IMG/VR virus record: IMGVR_UViG_3300044946_000029 | Span: 1-45,281 of that record | Length of the DNA stretch: 45,281 nt | Strand: one strand, 5' to 3' | Source of the DNA: a virus | Shown here: one piece after another, positions 7,326 to 13,758 of the stretch | Numbering within the stretch: the stretch's first letter is position 1 | Layout: every line of letters starts with the position of its first letter | Program-made: the position numbers and the translations under genes | Notes under the pieces: model-generated | Told to the model about the DNA's origin: nothing | Database searches by the model: none | What the model saw: the letters and a program-made list of their open reading frames with translations, nothing else

Positions 7326-7568
7326 TCAGTCTTCTGCGCGGACCACGCACACCGTTCCATCGAGATGTGCAAGCTTCCAGCCGCCGGGCACGTTCAGATC
7401 GAAACCGTGCGCCTCGCTCAACATCGCCCAAGCGTCTTTTTCGCGCTTTGCCAGTTCGTTACGCTGCATCGCGTGGAAGTTCAGTGCAACTTCCAAACTG
7501 GCGTCAAATGCCCGGCGGTCGCGTTCCAACTCATCGAAGCAATTAATTTGTCGTGCAGTCAGTTTCAT
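7326..7568 (-). CDS. Hypothetical protein (80 aa)
   Basis: An 80-residue protein, MKLTARQINCFDELERDRRAFDASLEV and onward, with a good ribosome site (AAGGAGC, six bases before the ATG). The first half is a charged helix; the second half (LNVPGGWKLAHLDGTVCVVRAED) looks like a small beta unit. No family recognised. It follows the 240-residue gene by 11 bases and precedes the membrane protein, so all three are probably one transcript. Confidence 0.65.
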   Translation of the reverse strand: MKLTARQINCFDELERDRRAFDASLEVALNFHAMQRNELAKREKDAWAMLSEAHGFDLNVPGGWKLAHLDGTVCVVRAED

Positions 7569-7579
7569 GATTTAGCTCC

Positions 7580-8302
7580 TTACGAGTCGAGCGATTCGAG
7601 GATGGTGACGTGTTGCGCGCGCTGCTCGGGCGTGTAGATCGCGATATTCGCGTTCAGCCCGTCGCGGAACGTTTCGTTGTACTTGGCCATGCCGTGCTTC
7701 TGGATGAAGCCCTGGCACGCGCGCAGATGCTCGATGCTTTCGATCACGCGCGGCGCGGCCGGTGCGGTCTCGGCGTTCTGTGTTGCAGCCATCGCGGCCA
7801 GTGTTGCGGCGCCCTGGTTCGGCGCGTCGAGCACGGCCTGCATCGCCGGCGCGACCGCGAACGGATTACCTGCGCCCGGAGTCGACGCCGGTTCGGCAAC
7901 GGCTGCACCAGTCATAGCGGAAGTGTCGGCGGGTGCGCCCTCCGCAGCGGGCGCAACGGTCTTTCCCTCGGCGGCTTTGTCCGCTTCGATTTCCGCTTTG
8001 GTGCGGCGCCTGCGCTTCGGCGCTTCGGCCGCACCGCCGTCAGCCATCAGCGGACCATCTTCACCTTGCGTCGCTTTTACGGGCGCACCAATGGCCGCCT
8101 GGTATTCTGCGTCGAGCAGCGCAACCTGTTCGTCGGTCAGCTTGATCGTGTTGCCGTTCACATTGTCGGGTGCGGCATAGAAATCAGCGGCCGCATCGAC
8201 GCGCTGTACAGGCTCTGGCGCAACGGCGAAAGCTTTGCCGATGTGCGCCGAAAACATCAGGAAGTTTTCCAGTTCTGTGATCGAGTCGAACTCAAGTTTC
8301 AT
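7580..8302 (-). CDS. Hypothetical protein with basic motif and NPFA segment
   Basis: A 240-residue protein. The N-terminal 80 residues look folded. A basic stretch (KRRRRTKAEIEADKAAEGK, about residues 95-113) follows, then a long Ala/Pro-rich linker containing GAGNPFAVAP, then a C-terminal helical segment (EHLRACQGFIQKHGMAKYNETFRDGLNANI). The GNPFA phrase recurs at the end of the DUF2815 ssDNA-binding protein of this phage. The basic motif is common in phage DNA-binding or scaffold-like proteins. No enzyme motif is present. A role in replication is only suggested by position near the polymerase. Confidence 0.65.
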   Translation of the reverse strand: MKLEFDSITELENFLMFSAHIGKAFAVAPEPVQRVDAAADFYAAPDNVNGNTIKLTDEQVALLDAEYQAAIGAPVKATQGEDGPLMADGGAAEAPKRRRRTKAEIEADKAAEGKTVAPAAEGAPADTSAMTGAAVAEPASTPGAGNPFAVAPAMQAVLDAPNQGAATLAAMAATQNAETAPAAPRVIESIEHLRACQGFIQKHGMAKYNETFRDGLNANIAIYTPEQRAQHVTILESLDS

Positions 8303-8332
8303 GGTTTGGACCGTTGTTGAAGGTTGAAAGTG

Positions 8333-8617
8333 TTACGCGGTTTCGCGCGCGACGCGCTGGTCGGCGCGGGTTTTCTGCATGTTGCGCTTGATCATCAGAC
8401 GTTGCCGGTAGCCAGCCTCGTCTTTCTTGATCTCGTCGATCAGGCGCAGTACGCGGTTCTCGCTAAGCACGTTGGTGTTGCGGATCGTGTAGATCGCGCG
8501 CAGCGACGTGTTGAACAGCTCTGCCGAGCGCGTGACGCCGAGCGCGTCGGTCAGATCCTTGACGGTGAACAATTCCAGCGGCAGCGTCTGATAATCGACG
8601 GGTTGCACGGCGGTCAT
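8333..8617 (-). CDS. Hypothetical protein (94 aa), possible DNA-binding
   Basis: Translated from the ATG at 8617 (MTAVQPVDYQTLPLELFTVKDLTDALGVTRSAELFNTS), preceded by AGGAGAA. Residues 18-45 look like a helix-turn-helix unit (TVKDLTDALGVTRSAELFNTSLRAIYTIRNT), followed by a basic helix. A short regulator or DNA-binding protein is therefore possible. A near-consensus promoter lies 30 bases upstream, so this gene heads a transcript running left through the three genes up to the terminator at 6963. Confidence 0.65.
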   Translation of the reverse strand: MTAVQPVDYQTLPLELFTVKDLTDALGVTRSAELFNTSLRAIYTIRNTNVLSENRVLRLIDEIKKDEAGYRQRLMIKRNMQKTRADQRVARETA

Positions 8618-8646
8618 AAACTTCTCCTGGTTGAAATATGAACGAA

Positions 8647-8675
8647 GTGTAAATGACTTATCGCGACCCGTCAAC
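8647..8675 (-). promoter_or_regulatory. Sigma70-like promoter
   Basis: On the minus strand: TTGACG (8675-8670), 17-base spacer, TACACT (8652-8647). It lies inside the 3' end of the upstream small gene's region and directs transcription into the genes at 8617-6989. Confidence 0.65.
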
Positions 8676-8681
8676 GCTTTG

Positions 8682-8921
8682 TCACTCAGCTCGCACCGCG
8701 CGGCTTGCCGCATCCCACTCGGCCGGCGTGCAATCATCGATCGAGCGCCGACGGGCTGCGCGGATCAGTTTCACGCTTACATGGCGATATCCGTAATGAA
8801 TCCATTCGACGGCCCAGAACGCGCCTTCGTGAAGCAATATGCGTTTGTGCATAATCATTGCATCGTGGGCCCGCCACATGAGCGCGGGCGAGCAATTCAT
8901 AAGAATGCGCTTGTCGGTCAA
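8682..8921 (-). CDS. Hypothetical protein (79 aa, TTG start)
   Basis: I take TTG at 8921 as the start because it overlaps the polymerase stop (TTGA) and has GGAGG five bases upstream inside the last polymerase codons. The frame upstream of it is a shadow of the polymerase gene. The protein begins TDKRILMNCSPALMWRAHDAMIMHKRILLHEGAFWAVEWIHYGYRHVSVKLIRAARRR. It is basic, has several Trp and His residues, and matches no family I recognise. It is translationally coupled to the DNA polymerase. Confidence 0.55.
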   Translation of the reverse strand: MTDKRILMNCSPALMWRAHDAMIMHKRILLHEGAFWAVEWIHYGYRHVSVKLIRAARRRSIDDCTPAEWDAASRAVRAE

Positions 8922-10885
8922 TCTTTCCTCCAGCGGTTGTTGACGTAGCCAGCCGCGTCGAGCGGCAGGCCGGGCGCCCATGACGGAACGATCCGCATGC
9001 GGGCGAGCAGTTGCTCGAGGCGCATCGCTGCGCGCTCGGCGGGCACTTCGATAATCACCTCGTCATAGACGTGGTGGACGACTTCCTCCACACGATCGGC
9101 GTCGCACAGAATCTCCCAGAACATGTCGCGCGCGGCACCCTGCGTCAGGTTATTCGAAAGAATCTTGCGGTCGAGCGTCTCGACGTAGCCCTCGGGCTTA
9201 TCGTAGACCGCAACCGGCACCTGAGAGCCTGGTTCAAGGTGCAGGCGCGCGTTGTGGTAGCTGGTCCATCGCCCGGACGGCATGCGCATGCGTAGCGCGC
9301 GATCGTCGCGCACGAAGATCGTTTCGGTACACCAGCCGCAGCCAGTCGGCACAGATACCTCACGACCTGGTGTGTCGAGCGCGACGAGCGCAGCATATTC
9401 GAGTGACGACCACCAGCGCTCAAACATCGGCCGCGCCGCGCGCCAGTTCCAGACGATATCCGCAACCTCATTGTCAGGCAGGTGCACGCCGTAGTTCGCA
9501 GCCATCGAGATAAACGCGCCGTCGCCGCCGCCATAGGTGAGCGCCAGGTCCGATACCTTGCCGATCTGGCGCTGGTCTTTGGTCACTTCCTCATACGGTA
9601 CATGAAAGATATTCGACGCTGAGATTTTGTAACCATCGACGCCGCTTTCGTACGCGACTAGCTTTTCCTCGTCGTTCGCGAGCCAGGGCGCCATGCGAGC
9701 TTCAATGCCGCTCAGGTCGGCGCCGACTAGCGTATGGTTGGGCCGCGTCGCGCAGAACAGCGGGCGCTGCGCGTCGGCGAGCGCGGCGAGCACTGGCCCA
9801 ACTTTCGGATCGCTCAGATAAGCCAGGTCACGTCGACGCGCTGCTTCAAGGTACGCTTCACAATCTTCAGCGCTGCGCCCAGGTCGAGGGCGGGCAACGT
9901 TGAGTAACTGTGCACCACCTGCGCCGCGCGCTGTCGAGCGTCCAGAGAGTGCGCCATAGAACACGGTTCCGTGCTGCATCCGACTCTCAACATGCGCGCG
10001 AAGTATCGCGGCCGATTTCTTAGGGGCACGACTCGCATCAAGACGCAGAGCCAGCACCTCGCGGATGTCGAGCGGTAAGTCTTCGCGCTCTGTGATTTTC
10101 TTGAGTGCTTCGCGACCCGCATCATCAATCTCCTCGCCAAACGATTTGGCATATTCCTTGATTTTCTGGATTTCCGAAATGGCGAGAATGCCGCCGTTCG
10201 TCAGGCATGTGATCTGGTAGTCGAGATACGCCTCGGCGTGCAGCTTCATGTCCTCCATCGCCTGCGCGGCCTCAACGTCCACGCCAAAGCCGCGGGCGTT
10301 GATCCGCATGTCCAGCTCGAATTCTCGCTGCAACTGCGGCGTGAGCGGCTTCGTCGCGTGCCACAGGCCGATCATCGCATCCGTGTCGGTCACGGCATAG
10401 CGGTACGTGCGGCCGAAGTGCTCGGGGTGTGATTCGGGCGTCCAGTCCGGATTCTTTGCGATTTCCATCATCCATTTGCCACCGTCCGCGTCTTTCTGGA
10501 TCGGCAGGCCCATCGCCTCACACGCGCCAGCCAGCGAACCCGGCAAGCCGTTGTAGCGGGCGCGCACGGCGCTGCACCGCGTCTGCTCGATCTTGATCTC
10601 GGGCAGCTGCTGGCTGCGTTGGCGGCGCAGCACAAGATTCCAGATCCAGTAATCAAACGGCGCATTGTGCGCGACAAACAGGCCGCCACGCTCCAGATGA
10701 CGTACTACCTGGGCTGGAATGTGCGATTCCTCCGTCCACAGATCGGTGCTCGACATGCCGGGCAAACGAAACGTGAAGCAGTAGGCGCGTGTGGCGGGAT
10801 CGGCCAGATACCGACCGAGCCCGTGCTCGGGCAGGTCGGTCTTGCTGGTCGTCTCGAAGTCGAGGAAGAGTAATTGTTCGGTCAT
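8918..10885 (-). CDS. Family A DNA polymerase with 3'-5' exonuclease domain
   Basis: A 655-residue replicative polymerase. The N-terminal DnaQ-like exonuclease has Exo I FLDFETTS (Asp9, Glu11), Exo II AHNAPFDYW (about 73-81) and Exo III YAVTDTDA. The polymerase domain has motif A GADLSGIEAR, motif B KVSDLALTYGGG (Lys and Tyr-Gly) and motif C HVYDEVI, where Tyr replaces the usual His of HDE. There is no 5'-3' nuclease domain. It overlaps a downstream small gene by TTGA and follows another by seven bases. No clear ribosome site precedes the ATG at 10885; a TATAAT sequence lies there without a good -35. Confidence 0.95.
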   Translation of the reverse strand: MTEQLLFLDFETTSKTDLPEHGLGRYLADPATRAYCFTFRLPGMSSTDLWTEESHIPAQVVRHLERGGLFVAHNAPFDYWIWNLVLRRQRSQQLPEIKIEQTRCSAVRARYNGLPGSLAGACEAMGLPIQKDADGGKWMMEIAKNPDWTPESHPEHFGRTYRYAVTDTDAMIGLWHATKPLTPQLQREFELDMRINARGFGVDVEAAQAMEDMKLHAEAYLDYQITCLTNGGILAISEIQKIKEYAKSFGEEIDDAGREALKKITEREDLPLDIREVLALRLDASRAPKKSAAILRAHVESRMQHGTVFYGALSGRSTARGAGGAQLLNVARPRPGRSAEDCEAYLEAARRRDLAYLSDPKVGPVLAALADAQRPLFCATRPNHTLVGADLSGIEARMAPWLANDEEKLVAYESGVDGYKISASNIFHVPYEEVTKDQRQIGKVSDLALTYGGGDGAFISMAANYGVHLPDNEVADIVWNWRAARPMFERWWSSLEYAALVALDTPGREVSVPTGCGWCTETIFVRDDRALRMRMPSGRWTSYHNARLHLEPGSQVPVAVYDKPEGYVETLDRKILSNNLTQGAARDMFWEILCDADRVEEVVHHVYDEVIIEVPAERAAMRLEQLLARMRIVPSWAPGLPLDAAGYVNNRWRKD

Positions 10886-10892
10886 TTGTTAA

Positions 10893-11162
10893 TTATACTT
10901 CTTTGTTGAGACCGCGCCAGGAGAAGCGGAGTGCGCGATCTGTAATAAAGTATTCGGGCAATGTGCTGCACTTTGTGGCGCGAGCGAATGTGGGACTTCT
11001 GCAATCTGTCCACATCGCTTCGGTATAGCGCCAATCGACGCCATCGAACGCGCGCCAGAAAACAGATCCACTTTTCATCAGCGTTTGATAAACGCCGGGC
11101 CGGACAGGCTTGACTTCTGCCGAGATCCAGTCGGTCAACATGTCATTTGTAATTTGGGTCAT
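10893..11162 (-). CDS. Hypothetical protein, DUF551-like
   Basis: An 89-residue protein, MTQITNDMLTDWISAEVKPVRPGVYQTLMKSG and onward. The WISAEVKPVRPGVY opening and the many Trp residues recall small DUF551-type phage proteins, but I cannot confirm it. The start at 11162 lies inside the helicase gene (20-bp overlap) and has GGAGAG eight bases upstream. It separates the helicase and polymerase genes and is surely co-transcribed with them. Confidence 0.6.
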   Translation of the reverse strand: MTQITNDMLTDWISAEVKPVRPGVYQTLMKSGSVFWRAFDGVDWRYTEAMWTDCRSPTFARATKCSTLPEYFITDRALRFSWRGLNKEV

Positions 11163-12990
11163 AGCGAAAGCTCTCCAGTTTCTCGTCTCGGATGAAACGA
11201 ATCTCAGTGAGAAATATATTGCCGTCTGCGTACTTTGTCAATGTAATGTCAATAGGTTTAGGGATGGCCTCACGTTGTAGCAGCACGCGGTACGGTTCGC
11301 TCGGCACTTTGCGGCCGGTGGCTTTCTCGAAGTATTTGCGCGAGAAAGCGTAGAACTTGTTGTTCTCGGCGGTGCGGTCAAAATCCAGCCGCAGCGAGTA
11401 ATCACCGAACTCGGTCGTGAAGTCGAACTTCAGCACCGAATTGCCAGCCGGCTCGATGCGCTGCTCCTGCACGGGCAGCGTGCGCGTGACGTTGCACGTC
11501 TCGTCGCGCAGGATCACGCTGTCCTCGTCGTGAATCTCATACGAGTCTGCGTCCCCGAACGGTTGCTTGTCCTGCGGTCCGCGGCGTTGGCGCAACGTCA
11601 GGAAGCCCTGGCGCGGCCGGCCACACTGGCGACACGTCATGTGCTCACTATCGTTCAGGTAGCCGCATGCGGGCGCGTCTGATTCCATCAGGCCGAGCAG
11701 GACACGCAAGTCCTGCTCTTCCTGCGCGGGGCTGTTGACCGGAAAACGGATCGACGAGCGCTCGCGCTGCGGAACCTTCAGGATGTTGCCTTCCGCGTCG
11801 CGTTTCGGCGGTGCTTCGATCACGGCGTCCGTGCACTCCCACAATCCGGCGCGTGAATCGCCTTCGCTCACGTCCTTGTTAATCGCGCCGTGGCGCGCGA
11901 AATTGCCGCCGGCGTCGAGCACGAGCACGTTCTCTTTGCCCGGGTACGGCCGCAGGCCGCGACCAACGATCTGGCGCCACAGCACGAGCGATTTGGTCGG
12001 CCGCAGCGATACGATGCAGTCGACGAACTTTGCGTTAAAGCCGGTCGTAAGCATGGCTACGCTGACGATGTGCCGGTGTTTCTTCGCCAGATATTCGTCA
12101 ATGCCTGCTACACGGTCGTCTTTCTCCAGGCCGCCGTGGATAATCACGGACGACTCGCCGGCGTCACCGAGCGCTTCGTGAATCATCTTCGCGTGCTCGA
12201 TCGTCACGGCGAACCACATAAAATGCTTGCGGTCCGGTGCGTGCTCGAGCGCTACATCGACGCATTCGCGTGTGACGGCCATCGCGCGCTTCGCCAGCTC
12301 GGCCTCGTCGTAATCGCCGCCCTTGGTCTTGACGTCCGTCAGATCGACCTGCGGAAAACGCAGCGCGGGCGACACGACCGGCGCGATATGGCCTTCGCGA
12401 ATCAGGCGGTTGAAATTGCGGCCGGTCGTCAGGTCATAGACCTGTGCGTCAAAAAGGCCGCACTGCGTGAGCGGCACGACCTTCAGACCCTTCATGACGA
12501 ACGGCGTCGCGGTGAGTCCGATAAAACGAACGTGCGGATTGTTGGTGCGCAGGCCGTCCACAATCGAGCGCGCCGTTTTCATGTCGATGTTGAACGTATG
12601 CACTTCGTCGACGATCGCGAAGTCGATCCGCCCAAACCGCTTGACCTGGCGCGCGACCGATTGCGGCGATCCGATCGTGATCTGCGACATGCGGTCTTTC
12701 ATGCCCAGTCCGGCGCAGTAGACACCGATCTTTGCTTGCACGGCGGGTGCAAGATAACCGACTGCTTCATCGACGTTCTGCTTCACCAGCTCCATCGACG
12801 GGGCGAGACACATGATGCGCGCCGCCGGCCAGAGCTGGATAATGCGCTCGACCAGCATGGCGTTGATCAGCGCCTTGCCGCCGCCCGTGACAATTGCTGC
12901 AATCGGATTGACGTTCGCTGCGGTTTGCAGCGCGCCGAGCACTTCGCCAACGGCTTCGTCCTGATACCAGCGTGGTGTGAGTCGTGCCAT
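11143..12990 (-). CDS. SF2 (DEAH/DEAD-type) helicase with unusual Walker A
   Basis: A 615-residue helicase. RecA domain 1: Q-like motif TPRWYQDEAV (5-14), Walker A VTGGGKA (about 34-40), Walker B VDEVH (about 130), motif III LTATP. Domain 2: HGGLEKDDR, MLTTGFN and motif VI QIVGRGLRP. The residue after the P-loop Lys is Ala, where Thr or Ser normally binds Mg2+. Later CGYL...CRQCGRP may be a zinc finger. The closest general type is the UvrB/RAD3-like phage helicase family. The ATG has no ribosome site and lies 15 bases past a T-run and palindrome that overlap a likely promoter. Confidence 0.9.
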   Translation of the reverse strand: MARLTPRWYQDEAVGEVLGALQTAANVNPIAAIVTGGGKALINAMLVERIIQLWPAARIMCLAPSMELVKQNVDEAVGYLAPAVQAKIGVYCAGLGMKDRMSQITIGSPQSVARQVKRFGRIDFAIVDEVHTFNIDMKTARSIVDGLRTNNPHVRFIGLTATPFVMKGLKVVPLTQCGLFDAQVYDLTTGRNFNRLIREGHIAPVVSPALRFPQVDLTDVKTKGGDYDEAELAKRAMAVTRECVDVALEHAPDRKHFMWFAVTIEHAKMIHEALGDAGESSVIIHGGLEKDDRVAGIDEYLAKKHRHIVSVAMLTTGFNAKFVDCIVSLRPTKSLVLWRQIVGRGLRPYPGKENVLVLDAGGNFARHGAINKDVSEGDSRAGLWECTDAVIEAPPKRDAEGNILKVPQRERSSIRFPVNSPAQEEQDLRVLLGLMESDAPACGYLNDSEHMTCRQCGRPRQGFLTLRQRRGPQDKQPFGDADSYEIHDEDSVILRDETCNVTRTLPVQEQRIEPAGNSVLKFDFTTEFGDYSLRLDFDRTAENNKFYAFSRKYFEKATGRKVPSEPYRVLLQREAIPKPIDITLTKYADGNIFLTEIRFIRDEKLESFRYDPNYK

Positions 12991-13005
12991 TTTGTGATTG
13001 GAAAT

Positions 13006-13043
13006 AAAAAAGAGTGTAGTCCGATGTTATCAGAACTACACTC
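13006..13043 (-). terminator. Palindrome with T-run: terminator or operator before the helicase gene
   Basis: On the minus strand GAGTGTAGT (13043-13035), 14-base loop, ACTACACTC (13020-13012), then TTTTTT (13011-13006). This has the form of a rho-independent terminator for the small genes upstream. The loop contains the -10 of a likely promoter for the helicase gene, so the palindrome may equally be an operator. Confidence 0.65.
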
Positions 13044-13052
13044 GATTATCAA
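13024..13052 (-). promoter_or_regulatory. Sigma70-like promoter for the helicase-polymerase genes
   Basis: On the minus strand TTGATA (13052-13047), 17-base spacer, TAACAT (13029-13024). Transcription would begin near 13017 and give a leader of under 30 bases before the helicase ATG. It lies across the palindrome at 13012-13043. Confidence 0.5.
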
Positions 13053-13064
13053 TGAACGGGACAG

Positions 13065-13292
13065 TCAGTCGTCGTAGTCGCCTAGACCTATTTCCAGACC
13101 TTCGGCGCGCCCCGCTTCGTAGCCTTCACCGTATCCGAGCGTATAGCCGCGCGATTCTGCGGCTTCGATCTCGGTCTGATCGCAATGGTCGGACACGAAA
13201 CGGTCGGCGGCTTCGACAATCGCTTCTGCATCCTTCGGGTTTGCAAGCAGCACGCGCCGCAGCTCTTCGTTTGAATAGCTGGCGTAGTTCAT
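13065..13292 (-). CDS. Small acidic hypothetical protein
   Basis: A 75-residue acidic protein, MNYASYSNEELRRVLLANPKDAEAIVEAADRF, ending in a Gly/Glu-rich stretch (YTLGYGEGYEAGRAEGLEIGLGDYDD). The tail with repeated G-x-x-x-G-x-x-(A/E)G resembles the flexible C-terminus of some phage proteins. No family is assigned. It starts in a 4-bp ATGA overlap with the upstream gene and is followed by the palindrome/terminator. Confidence 0.65.
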   Translation of the reverse strand: MNYASYSNEELRRVLLANPKDAEAIVEAADRFVSDHCDQTEIEAAESRGYTLGYGEGYEAGRAEGLEIGLGDYDD

Positions 13293-13570
13293 GCTTCCAC
13301 CTTCGGTACGTGCGGTGCGGTTTCGGGGTTAGCCAGGAACACTTCGCGGATCACGGCGGCCGGATAGGCGCGCTCGTTCGGCCAGCGCTGGTGCGGCGTC
13401 GGACGCAGCGACCAGTCGATGCTGCGGATGCGACAGACCATCGAGCAGTCGCGGCCTAGCTGTTGCAGCAGCTTCAGGTCAACTGGTTGCGCGCAGGTTA
13501 GCCAGCGCGAGGCTTCCTCGACCGTGAAATGCCCCGCGACATTGATTGGCGTTGCAGCGGGTAGGTTCAT
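13289..13570 (-). CDS. Hypothetical protein (93 aa)
   Basis: A 93-residue protein beginning MNLPAATPINVAGHFTVEEASRWLTCAQPVDLKLLQQLGRD. It is mixed helical, with two Cys residues and a Pro/His/Arg/Trp segment (SLRPTPHQRWPNERAYP). No motif is recognised. Overlaps of 4 bp with both neighbours (ATGA) place it in one translational chain with the primase/helicase gene. Confidence 0.65.
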   Translation of the reverse strand: MNLPAATPINVAGHFTVEEASRWLTCAQPVDLKLLQQLGRDCSMVCRIRSIDWSLRPTPHQRWPNERAYPAAVIREVFLANPETAPHVPKVEA

Positions 13571-13758
13571 GATTTGGTTCCCTTCTCGAGTTCGATGGCG
13601 CGTGCGATAAGCGAAAGAATCGCTTTCGAGTAACGAATCTCATCAAACATTGCTGGCCAAGGCTCGCCGTGCCGTAAACATTGCACAAGCGCGCCTGTGT
13701 CGGTGTCCAGGACGAAAGCATACTTGCCTTCGTCTAATGTTATCGCCTTTTGCGTCAT
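13567..13758 (-). CDS. Small hypothetical protein (63 aa)
   Basis: A 63-residue protein, MTQKAITLDEGKYAFVLDTDTGALVQCLRHGEPWPAMFDEIRYSKAILSLIARAIELEKG. Two beta strands followed by helices suggest a small compact fold. It overlaps the stop of the large primase/helicase gene by ATGA, so it is probably made in proportion to it. No family is known to me. Confidence 0.65.
   Translation of the reverse strand: MTQKAITLDEGKYAFVLDTDTGALVQCLRHGEPWPAMFDEIRYSKAILSLIARAIELEKGTKS

Noticed and set aside
10886-10897. TATAAT before the DNA polymerase gene as a promoter
   Set aside because: It overlaps the stop codon of the upstream gene and no acceptable -35 exists at 15-19 bases.
11890-13077. 395-codon plus-strand frame opposite the helicase
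   Set aside because: Same type of antisense shadow; the minus strand has complete helicase motifs.
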